15,041 bases of DNA, taken from the NCBI GenBank assembly GCA_014360385.1, contig JACIXO010000004.1, positions 1 to 15,041 of the forward strand, written 5' to 3'. The stretch's first letter is position 1. The number at the start of each line of letters is the position of its first letter. Both the position numbers and the translations under genes were made by a program. The notes beneath the pieces are model-generated. The model ran no database searches, was not told where the DNA came from, and worked only from the letters and a program-made list of their open reading frames with translations. This stretch comes from Actinomycetota bacterium. Its GTDB lineage: Bacteria > Actinomycetota > Humimicrobiia > Humimicrobiales > Humimicrobiaceae. Positions 6,538 to 12,815 of this stretch are shown here, piece by piece.

Positions 6538-8442
6538 TTACACATCAATAAAGGAGACGCCTTTTGCATTTTTCTCTATAAACTCTCTTCGGGGTTCTAC
6601 TTTATCACCCATAAGCGTAGAGAAGATATCGTCAGCTATCAGCGCATCTTCTATTTCTACTTTAAGAAGTGTCCTTGTTTCAGGGTTCATGGTAGTCTCC
6701 CAAAGCTGCTCAGGGTCCATTTCTCCCAATCCTTTGTACTGTTGCACAGTCGCTTTTTTATCATCAATCCGGGCCAGAATTTTCTTAAGCTCATCCTCAC
6801 TATAAGCGTAAAGCACTTCCTTACCATTTCTTATCTGGTAAAGAGGAGGCTGCGCTATGTATATATATCCTTCTTCAATTAATTTGGGCATATATCTATA
6901 GAAGAAAGTAAGTATTAAAGTCCTGATATGAGCTCCATCAACATCTGCATCTGTCATTATGATTATCTTATTGTATCTGGCGTTCTTGATATCAAAATCC
7001 TCTGCAATCCCGGTACCAACAGCAGATATAATTGCCTGGATTTCCTGGCTGCTGAGAACCTTGTTGAGTCTCGCCTTCTCAACATTGAGAATCTTACCCT
7101 TAAGAGGAAGAATAGCCTGAAATCTCCTATCTCTTGCCTGCTTTGCGCTTCCACCTGCAGAATCCCCTTCAACAAGGAAAAGTTCACAAAACTCCGGTTC
7201 GTTTGCAGAGCAATCTGCAAGCTTTCCAGGAAGTGAACTACTCTCCAGTAATGACTTCTTTCTGGTAAGATCCCTGGCCTTCTTAGCTGCGCTCCTCGCC
7301 CTTGCTGCCTGTAAACACTTACTTATTATTATCCTGCCTATGGAAGGATTCTCTTCCAGAAATTCAGCCAACTTAGTATTTACTGTAGTCTCCACAAATC
7401 CCTTTATCTCGCTGTTTCCGAGCTTTGTTTTTGTCTGTCCTTCAAACTGGGGGTTCTTCAGCTTGACACTAATTATAGCGGTAAGACCTTCTCTTATGTC
7501 CTCCCCAAGAAGATTTAAATCCTTCTCCTTCAAAAAGTTATACTTTCTTGCGTAATCATTAATAGTCCTGGTAAGTGCACTCTTAAAACCAATAAGATGT
7601 GTTCCGCCCTCAGTAGTGTTTATATTATTGGCAAATGAGAAGATACTCTCATTATATCCAGTGGTATACTGCATTGCGATTTCAACTTCATGGTCCTCGT
7701 CCTGGTTCTGGATATATATTATTTGCTTATGCAAAACATCCTTTTTCTCACAAAGATATTTTATAAAGTCAATAATGCCTCCGCTATACTGGAATACCTC
7801 TCTCTTTTCGGGTTTTTCTCTCCTATCAATTAATGTAATCTTAAGACCCCTGTTAAGAAACGCCATCTCCCTCATTCGGGTAGCAAGGATTTCATACTTA
7901 TAATCAATCTCCTCAAATATCTCTCTGTCGGGATAGAACGTAACTATAGTTCCATGGGTAGAAGTTTTCTCAAGCCTCAAGAGATCTGTAACTGGTTTTC
8001 CTCTTTCGAATTCCTGTCTAAATATATAGCCATCCCTTCTAACTTCCACTATAAGCTTTTCTGAAAGCGCGTTTACTACAGAAAGACCAACTCCGTGTAA
8101 ACCACCTGAAACTTTATATCCATCTCCTCCGAACTTTCCTCCTGCGTGAAGCATAGTCAGAACTATCTCAACCGCAGGTTTATCATATTTCTCTACTTTC
8201 TTTACAGGAATACCCCTTCCGTTATCTACGACAGTAACAGAGTTATCCTCATTCAAAACCACAAGTATATTATCACAGTAACCAGCCATTGCTTCGTCAA
8301 TGCTGTTGTCTACAACCTCATAAATGAGATGATGAAGCCCCCTTAACCCGGTAGAACCAATATACATACCAGGTCTCTTTCTTACTGCAGAAAGCCCTTC
8401 CAATACAGTTATATCTTTGGCGTCATAGGTTGATTCGTTCAA
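6538..8442 (-). CDS. gyrB: DNA gyrase subunit B
   Basis: GyrB is the ATPase and TOPRIM subunit of gyrase. The 634-residue protein is complete and of normal length for the short form. The GHKL ATPase domain shows YEVVDNSIDEA (41-51, with catalytic E42 and N46), DNGRGIPV (73-80) and GGLHGVGLSVVNALS (113-127). The transducer domain follows. The TOPRIM domain carries EGDSAGG (425-431), PLKGKILNVEKAR (446-458) and the metal-binding DADVD (498-502). The C-terminal QYKGLGEMDPEQLWETTMNP is intact. There is no long proteobacterial insertion. The start is TTG at 8440-8442: AAGGGAGGG lies 8 nt upstream and no in-frame ATG is better placed. It has a long 5' spacer with hairpins, which may carry regulation. 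Confidence 0.98.
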   Translation of the reverse strand: MNESTYDAKDITVLEGLSAVRKRPGMYIGSTGLRGLHHLIYEVVDNSIDEAMAGYCDNILVVLNEDNSVTVVDNGRGIPVKKVEKYDKPAVEIVLTMLHAGGKFGGDGYKVSGGLHGVGLSVVNALSEKLIVEVRRDGYIFRQEFERGKPVTDLLRLEKTSTHGTIVTFYPDREIFEEIDYKYEILATRMREMAFLNRGLKITLIDRREKPEKREVFQYSGGIIDFIKYLCEKKDVLHKQIIYIQNQDEDHEVEIAMQYTTGYNESIFSFANNINTTEGGTHLIGFKSALTRTINDYARKYNFLKEKDLNLLGEDIREGLTAIISVKLKNPQFEGQTKTKLGNSEIKGFVETTVNTKLAEFLEENPSIGRIIISKCLQAARARSAAKKARDLTRKKSLLESSSLPGKLADCSANEPEFCELFLVEGDSAGGSAKQARDRRFQAILPLKGKILNVEKARLNKVLSSQEIQAIISAVGTGIAEDFDIKNARYNKIIIMTDADVDGAHIRTLILTFFYRYMPKLIEEGYIYIAQPPLYQIRNGKEVLYAYSEDELKKILARIDDKKATVQQYKGLGEMDPEQLWETTMNPETRTLLKVEIEDALIADDIFSTLMGDKVEPRREFIEKNAKGVSFIDV

Positions 8443-8450
8443 AAACCATT

Positions 8451-8459
8451 CCCTCCCTT
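8451..8459 (-). promoter_or_regulatory. Ribosome binding site that sets the TTG start of gyrB
   Basis: AAGGGAGGG on the minus strand is 8 nt from the TTG codon at 8440-8442. The next codons upstream (AGG GAA TGG TTT) offer no start, and the nearby ATG (in GGAATGG) is out of frame. The TTG is therefore the best-supported start. Confidence 0.75.
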
Positions 8460-8472
8460 TTGGATCACATTC

Positions 8473-8531
8473 TAAAAATTCCTTTTCTTAAAAATTCCTT
8501 TCAATCTTACAATTAACAATCTTACAATTTA
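8473..8531. repeat. Two adjacent short tandem duplications in the gyrB leader
   Basis: Taaaaattccttt occurs at 8473-8485 and 8489-8501 (period 16). Aatcttacaattaa/aatcttacaattta occurs at 8503-8516 and 8518-8531 (period 15). They occupy the 60 bp just before the gyrB ribosome binding site. Confidence 0.8.
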
Positions 8532-8557
8532 ATACTATGAACTTAAACTAGTCCAGT

Positions 8558-8580
8558 AGCTCTTTATTACCTAAAGAGCT
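8558..8580. repeat. Perfect 9-bp hairpin in the gyrB leader
   Basis: Agctcttta (8558-8566) pairs perfectly with taaagagct (8572-8580) around the loop ttacc. No T-run follows on the minus strand, so a leader structure is more likely than a terminator. It is about 115 nt upstream of the gyrB start. Confidence 0.7.
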
Positions 8581-8648
8581 GTTTAAAAAGACTACATTAG
8601 ACCGCACAAAACTTAACAGGATTCTTCCTCCTTCTCACAAGCACAAAT

Positions 8649-8702
8649 AAAAGGGTAACAAGTAAAGCCATTGCCACCCACAAGATTACTCATTACCCTT
8701 TT
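8649..8702 (-). terminator. Terminator-like hairpin upstream of gyrB
   Basis: Aaaagggtaa (8649-8658) and ttaccctttt (8693-8702) form a perfect 10-bp stem. It is extended by 5 more pairs (agtaa/ttact) past a 2x2 internal loop, with a loop of about 20 nt. On the minus strand the stem ends in TTACCCTTTT followed by ATTTG, a modest U-run. It could end the recF-DUF721 transcript or act as an attenuator within a long gyrB leader. The A-run on the other side allows bidirectional action. Confidence 0.45.
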
Positions 8703-8721
8703 AGACTTACTCACTAATTTC

Positions 8722-8752
8722 TCTATATTTCCTGATTCTATATTTCCCTGAT
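8722..8752. repeat. 15-bp tandem duplication
   Basis: Tctatatttcctgat (8722-8736) is followed directly by tctatatttccctgat (8737-8752), which has one inserted C. Confidence 0.8.
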
Positions 8753-8812
8753 AATAGATAACCTAAATACAAAATAAAAATATAAAATAAATAACAGAGT
8801 GGAGTTATAAAA

Positions 8813-8843
8813 AACCCACAATAATTATATCACATTTTGGGTT
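8813..8843 (-). promoter_or_regulatory. Extended -10 promoter candidate overlapping a weak terminator
   Basis: On the minus strand TGATATAAT (8824-8832) is a perfect extended -10, but no good -35 lies at 16-18 nt; TTGAAT is 20 nt away. It would start transcription near 8816, about 375 nt before gyrB. The same bases form the loop of a 6-bp stem (AACCCA/TGGGTT, 8813-8818 with 8838-8843) followed by a U-run. So this may instead be the terminator of the DUF721 gene, about 90 nt past its stop. Confidence 0.4.
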
Positions 8844-8931
8844 AAATTTATTCAATTTTTAGCATTCCTGGATCTCATCATAATAAAAGCCCGGGAACTA
8901 TATCCAGGAACTATATTTTCTTATCCTTTTC

Positions 8932-9225
8932 TTATCCTACCCTGAACTTTATTTGCTTTACTACATCTTCTCCCACAAAAGAGTTAATCTTTTCAATAAG
9001 CTTAGGACACATTAAACTTAGCTCATTTGCCCACATCGAATTTACTACCTGGATATATAGAACACCATTAACCAACTTCCTTGGTTCCGTTTTCTTGCTG
9101 ATATTCTCACCTACTATCTCGCACCAATGGTTAAAAAGCTTTGCTTGCCTTATTTTTCTTTCTATATTTAAACCTGATATCAGTTCTTTTAATATAAAGT
9201 CTATTTTCTCCGCACCTTCTCCCAT
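8932..9225 (-). CDS. DUF721 / DciA-like protein
   Basis: This 97-residue protein matches the DUF721 family, which includes the DnaA/DnaB-associated helicase loader DciA in many bacteria. It shows the family pattern: an N-terminal helix (IDFILKELISGLNIERKIRQAKLF), the conserved NHWCEIVGENISKKTEPRKL core (about residues 28-47, the usual W..vVG..ia.ht.P), and a beta segment GVLYIQVVNSMWANELS (about 53-69). A helix with LIEKINSFVG and a final KQIKFRVG strand follow. ATG at 9225 has an AGAGGTG-type ribosome binding site a few bases upstream. It lies 158 bp downstream of recF and precedes gyrB, the position this gene takes in Actinobacteria. A helicase-loading role is inferred from the family. Confidence 0.85.
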   Translation of the reverse strand: MGEGAEKIDFILKELISGLNIERKIRQAKLFNHWCEIVGENISKKTEPRKLVNGVLYIQVVNSMWANELSLMCPKLIEKINSFVGEDVVKQIKFRVG

Positions 9226-9383
9226 TCTTCACCTCTACCATGTAAAAAACGCCTACTGCTAAAATACTTTTACAAGTCCTCTCAACTCTATCTTAGCTCC
9301 TAAAATCTTAAGGCTTATTGCTAAATGCCTGACCCCTAAAATTCTTTCCTTCTTTAGGAACATATTCAACTCTAGTAGTCCCA

Positions 9384-10628
9384 TTAATCCCATTGGTAGA
9401 CATTGCCATTTTTCACCATATATTTCTTGCCAAATCTCATTTTGGCATCTTTAAGATCTTCAATAGAATTGATATTTGCGGTGGTCACAAAAGTTTGAAA
9501 TCTGTGACCCATCATTTCCATCAAAAGCTTTTTTCGCTCCAGGTCAAGTTCAGAAAGAACATCATCCAATAAAAGTACTGGAGTTCTGGAAGTTTTTTCC
9601 TCTACCAGAAAAACTTCGCACAATTTTAAACTTAAAGTTGCTATCCTTTGCTGTCCCTGTGAGCCAAAAAATCTTAAATCTCTGCCACCAAGTAAAATAA
9701 CAAAATCATCTCTATGAGGCCCGATACTGGTAGTTTTAAGCATGAGGTCCTTATCCAGATTTTCTTCAAGCTTTGATAAATAACGTTCTTTAATTTCTTT
9801 AATTTCATTAATTTCCTTATCTAACTCATATCGAGAATCACTGTTAGAATTGCTGGCAAAATTGCCATATTCAAAACCCCCATCAGCAGGAAAATTACAA
9901 TAGTTCTCTCCCTGGTAATCCAGGCCTGCCTCACGCCCCCAGCTGAGTAAGTAAATAATATCTGATTTGTCTATCCCAAAGAAGTAACTTATGTATTCTT
10001 TAAATTTATCTCTAATCATTCTTATAAGAGAAACTCTTTTTTCTATAATTTTAACCCCGTAGTTAACTAGATACTCATTCCAGGTCTCAAAAGTTGAAGC
10101 TATACCGGGGTTTTTCAACTGCCCTATATTCTCAAGACTTTTCAGTAAGCTATTTCTTTGAAGTAACACCTTCTGGTATCTTGACTTCGTATAAGCATAG
10201 GCAGGATCAACTTTTTCTAAAACTTCATCAAGAAAATCTCTTCTATTGGATGGGCTTTCCTTTACAACTTTTAAATCGTCAGGAGAAAAAATAACAGCAG
10301 GGAGTAAAAAAACAAAATCTTTCTTTCTCTTTTGATAAGTTTTGTCGATCCTTACCTTAATACCAGCATCTCTTCTTAATTCTATTTCAAGAAGATGGGA
10401 CCCTTTTATAACTGCCCTCAGTATTGAATAGTCAGCACCCCAATTTATAAGTTCACTCTGGTTCTGAGTTCTATGAGATTTTCCTGTAGAAAGAAAATAT
10501 ATTGATTCTAGTAGATTAGTTTTTCCCTGGCCATTATCTCCTAATATGAGAACAGAATCGCTACCAAACTCAAGACTTACATGCTCATAGTTTCTGTAAT
10601 TTCTTAGTTCTAACTTTTCTAAATACAC
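9384..10628 (-). CDS. recF: DNA replication and repair protein RecF
   Basis: RecF is an SMC-like ATPase that binds gapped DNA and, with RecO and RecR, helps load RecA. The protein has 414 residues. Walker A is GDNGQGKT (30-37), following ELRNYRNYE; the ABC signature is GSQGQQR (322-328); and Walker B is VLLLDDVLSELD (351-362), followed by TTAN, a late conserved element. It is about 40-50 residues longer than usual RecF (about 360-375). The extra length appears to lie at about residues 235-280, a low-complexity Asn/Ser/Gly/Tyr stretch followed by a charged KEINEIKEIKERY repeat, just before the conserved TTSIGPHRDDF. The start is GTG at 10626-10628, required to keep the conserved N-terminus; only a weak purine run precedes it. 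dnaA and dnaN, the usual neighbours, are not upstream. Confidence 0.96.
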   Translation of the reverse strand: MYLEKLELRNYRNYEHVSLEFGSDSVLILGDNGQGKTNLLESIYFLSTGKSHRTQNQSELINWGADYSILRAVIKGSHLLEIELRRDAGIKVRIDKTYQKRKKDFVFLLPAVIFSPDDLKVVKESPSNRRDFLDEVLEKVDPAYAYTKSRYQKVLLQRNSLLKSLENIGQLKNPGIASTFETWNEYLVNYGVKIIEKRVSLIRMIRDKFKEYISYFFGIDKSDIIYLLSWGREAGLDYQGENYCNFPADGGFEYGNFASNSNSDSRYELDKEINEIKEIKERYLSKLEENLDKDLMLKTTSIGPHRDDFVILLGGRDLRFFGSQGQQRIATLSLKLCEVFLVEEKTSRTPVLLLDDVLSELDLERKKLLMEMMGHRFQTFVTTANINSIEDLKDAKMRFGKKYMVKNGNVYQWD

Positions 10629-10741
10629 TCTCTTATGTTAGTTTTGCTCTACTTAAAATTACAAGAAGTAGCCTACTTCAAGATATTCATTAAATAAAAG
10701 ACCCATGCAGAACCCATTTTCCAATAACTCACAGAATAAGC

Positions 10742-11119
10742 CTATTCTCTAATTCTAATTCTGCAAACATCCACCAAGAATAATTTCCCTCTGAAGTAGT
10801 CCATATCAGGATGCTCTGAAAGATAGTTCAATAACCTTCCCATAATTTGTGGAATATTTTCTGGATAGTTTCTCACTTGAAGAGAAATTATACCCTTATA
10901 TTTTGCTGGAGGATAAGTTATTATATCTGCTATATCTGCAAAATCTCAATTTAAAGAAACTAAAATAGAACTAAGTTCTTGCGCTTTCAGAATTACAACT
11001 GAATCTTCTGAATCAGTCGGGAGATAATCTCAAAGTTGAAGGACTTCGTATCCTGCCTCACAAAGACTTTTGATTATAAAGTTAGAAATGCAGTGATCTA
11101 CAAAGAATCTTAGCTTCAT
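10742..11119 (-). pseudogene. DUF5615 PIN-like toxin, interrupted by two in-frame TGA codons
   Basis: Reading in one frame from the ATG at 11119 to TAG at 10742 gives a 125-codon protein that is clearly a DUF5615 (PIN-like, VapC-type) toxin. It starts MKLRFFVDHCISNFIIKSL, continues GYEVLQL(stop)DYLPTDSED and ILVSLN(stop)DFADI, and ends with TYPPAKYKGIISLQVRN and a GKLFLVDV tail. TGA occurs at codon 30 (11030-11032) and codon 58 (10946-10948). In relatives both positions are normally Arg or Gly before Asp. No frameshift is present. Just after the second stop a 9-bp in-frame duplication (10922-10939) gives FADIADI where relatives have FADI. The ATG overlaps the antitoxin stop as ATGA. Other genes here use TGA as a true stop, so a young pseudogene or a sequencing error is more likely than recoding. 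Confidence 0.85.
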
Positions 11120-11343
11120 GAAACTGCAACCTCGAACTCTGATAACTCCCGAGCATAATCCAAACAAGCAATGATTTGTTCCTTCTTAAGATCGGGAAAC
11201 TCCTCAATGATTTCTTCAACGCTACTACCAGTAGCTAAATATCCAAGAATAAGGCTAACTGGAATTCTAGTCCCTTTAATTCGCGGCTTACCTCGAAGCA
11301 CACCAGGCGTGCTTACAATATAATCTCTCCAAGCTGCTCCCAT
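11116..11343 (-). CDS. DUF433 antitoxin (VapB-like)
   Basis: This small protein of the DUF433 family is the usual partner of DUF5615 toxins. It is predicted to bind and neutralise the toxin and repress the operon through a winged-helix-like fold. The family pattern is visible: STPGVLRGKPRIKGTRIPVSLIL, then SSVEEIIEEFPDLKKEQIIACLDYA. I place the start at ATG 11341-11343 (75 residues, MGAAWRDYI). AGGAGAGG at 11349-11356 is correctly spaced before it, whereas the ATG at 11361 has no nearby ribosome binding site. The TGA stop overlaps the toxin ATG by 4 bases, the hallmark of coupled toxin-antitoxin genes. The gene is intact although its toxin is broken, as expected if the toxin decays first. Confidence 0.85.
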   Translation of the reverse strand: MGAAWRDYIVSTPGVLRGKPRIKGTRIPVSLILGYLATGSSVEEIIEEFPDLKKEQIIACLDYARELSEFEVAVS

Positions 11344-11643
11344 TTTATCCTCTCCTGCCATAATGAAGTATTGTAACCCTTTCTCATAAAATACTTTTAA
11401 GTACTTTTTTAAAGAAAGCTTTGACTACCAAGTCTACACAAATAAAATATGTAGTTGAACCTTAAAATTAATTATTTACAATTTTAGCAAATCCAAAGCA
11501 ATATATAAAACGCTTTCGCTGTCACTACCTTCATGCTCACATCTGTACTTGAGCCTGGGCCTACTACTTCTATCTCACACTCTTTCTCACATTTTTCTAT
11601 TGATAAATCCAGTGTTATTCATTTTTAACTCCCAGTTAGATCT
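11344..11643. other. thiL-antitoxin spacer: no gene
   Basis: I see no coding region or known RNA in this roughly 300-bp spacer. Near the antitoxin end, atacttttaa/gtactttttt (11391-11410) forms an AT-rich repeat around the palindrome aagtactt (11399-11406), a possible operator for the toxin-antitoxin genes. No convincing thiL terminator was found. Confidence 0.5.
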
Positions 11644-12597
11644 CTAAATACCAGTTAAAAAGTGATCGTAACCCGTTTTAGTAAGAACCTCCTCTTTCCC
11701 TTCCTTTAAAAGTCTTATTCCTTGATCAGTAGTTATTTTTCCTACCACATAACCTTTGACTTTGGCCAGATTTTTTTCTGAAACTGTAAAAACAAGTTCA
11801 AAATCTTCTCCACCGTAAAGCGCATAATCAAGAGCATCATCTCCTAAGGCTTTTGCTGCCTCCACTGCCAAAGAATCCATTGGGATTGAATCACAGAAAA
11901 TAATGGCTCCTGTTTTACTTTCTTCGCATATTCTTGTAACTTCTGAAGCAAGACCATCAGAGACATCAATCATTGCATTAATATGTTTTAGAAATGGACG
12001 TACCTTATAAAACTTAGCTTCGGGCTCTATATGTTTTCTTTTAACCTCATCATAACCATCTATATGATTTAGAAAAAGCTTTAAACCAGCTGTACTTGAG
12101 CCTAAAGGTCCACTTACTAGGATATAATCACCTACCTTTGCATTTGATCTAAATTTCAAATCTTCCTCTTTAGCTTCTCCAATCATACATATATCTATAA
12201 CTAGAGTTGGGCCATGAGTTATATTTCCACCAATTATTTCAATGCCGTATTTCTTACTTGCTTCCCACATCCCATGGTAAATACCATCAACAAGCTCAAC
12301 TTGAATGTCACGTGGAAGAACAAGCGAGACAAGAAAAAATCGAGGAACCCCTCCCATAGCTCCTATATCTGAAACATTTATTTCAACAGCCTTTTTCCCA
12401 ATCTTCTCAGGGGTAAAATACACAAGTGAAAAATGATCTCCTTCAACAAGTGTATCAGTTGTAAAAAGAAGGTATTTACTTTCAACTTTAATAACCGCAG
12501 CATCATCTCCTATACCCTTTATAATGTCGCTACTTATAGGCTTCTTTGTAAGTCTTTTTATAAGACCAAATTCTCCGCCTATACTGGATATTTCCAC
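11644..12597 (-). CDS. thiL: Thiamine-monophosphate kinase
   Basis: ThiL phosphorylates thiamine monophosphate with ATP to give thiamine diphosphate, the last step of cofactor synthesis. The 317-residue protein is complete and of normal length. It shows the PurM/AIRS-like fold motifs in order: GIGDDAAV (28-35, metal/ATP binding), TTDTLVEGDHF (46-56), NVSDIGAMGG (74-83), GGNITHGP (123-130), DVSDGL (211-216) and YGGEDFELVF (261-270). The start is GTG at 12595-12597, with GAGG about 6 nt upstream. The ATG overlapping it is out of frame. It follows thiC on the same strand after 217 bp, so the two may be co-transcribed, but the gap is wide for a tight operon. Confidence 0.97.
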   Translation of the reverse strand: MEISSIGGEFGLIKRLTKKPISSDIIKGIGDDAAVIKVESKYLLFTTDTLVEGDHFSLVYFTPEKIGKKAVEINVSDIGAMGGVPRFFLVSLVLPRDIQVELVDGIYHGMWEASKKYGIEIIGGNITHGPTLVIDICMIGEAKEEDLKFRSNAKVGDYILVSGPLGSSTAGLKLFLNHIDGYDEVKRKHIEPEAKFYKVRPFLKHINAMIDVSDGLASEVTRICEESKTGAIIFCDSIPMDSLAVEAAKALGDDALDYALYGGEDFELVFTVSEKNLAKVKGYVVGKITTDQGIRLLKEGKEEVLTKTGYDHFLTGI

Positions 12598-12787
12598 ATT
12601 CCACCTCTTTCCATGTTTTTTTATTTTAACATTGTGTACCTCTCCATTCCCATATCTTGTTTTTTTATTGTATTTTATTGCTTATTTATTCTATACATAA
12701 TCCACTTACTATACTTCCTTTCTCTTAGCCTTTTAGAATTAATGATCTTTTCCTAAAATAACTAAGTTATATAAAAAACATAAAAAA

Positions 12788-12815
12788 TATACACTATTAA
12801 AACTTATACACTATT
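12788..12815. repeat. 11-bp repeat at period 17 beside the thiC stop
   Basis: Tatacactatt occurs at 12788-12798 and again at 12805-12815, with the second copy touching the thiC stop codon. The rest of the thiC-thiL spacer (12598-12787) is AT-rich with no gene or clear signal. Confidence 0.7.

Larger units (their letters stand above)
8443..8931. other. DUF721-gyrB spacer: no gene, leader with hairpins and duplications
   Basis: No coding region is visible in this 489-bp spacer. It contains two tandem duplications next to gyrB (8473-8501, period 16; 8503-8531, period 15), a perfect hairpin (8558-8580), a terminator-like hairpin (8649-8702), a further duplication (8722-8752), a promoter candidate with an overlapping weak terminator (8813-8843), and another duplication, ggaactatat, at 8894-8916. 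It probably holds the end of the recF-DUF721 transcript and the promoter and leader of gyrB. Confidence 0.6.

Noticed and set aside
6928..7903. Several 70-100 codon open frames antisense to gyrB
   Set aside because: They are shadow frames opposite a strongly conserved gene, without ribosome binding sites or recognisable protein features.
8649..8702. T-box-like segment (GGGTGGCAATGGC) in the gyrB leader
   Set aside because: It only partly resembles the T-box sequence, none of the specifier-loop or stem I landmarks are present, and gyrB is not a T-box target. A plain terminator hairpin explains it better.
6066..8931. Chromosomal origin in the gyrase spacers
   Set aside because: No cluster of DnaA boxes is visible. 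The spacers are AT-rich but so is the whole window, and dnaA is not adjacent.
9300..9425. 33-codon open frame between recF and DUF721 on the minus strand
   Set aside because: It overlaps the recF end out of frame, has no clear ribosome binding site and no recognisable similarity. It is probably chance.
10742..11119. UGA recoding (selenocysteine, Trp or Gly) in the toxin gene
   Set aside because: No downstream SECIS-like hairpin is apparent, the replaced residues are not Cys or Trp positions in the family, and other genes in the window end with TGA while none contain it internally.
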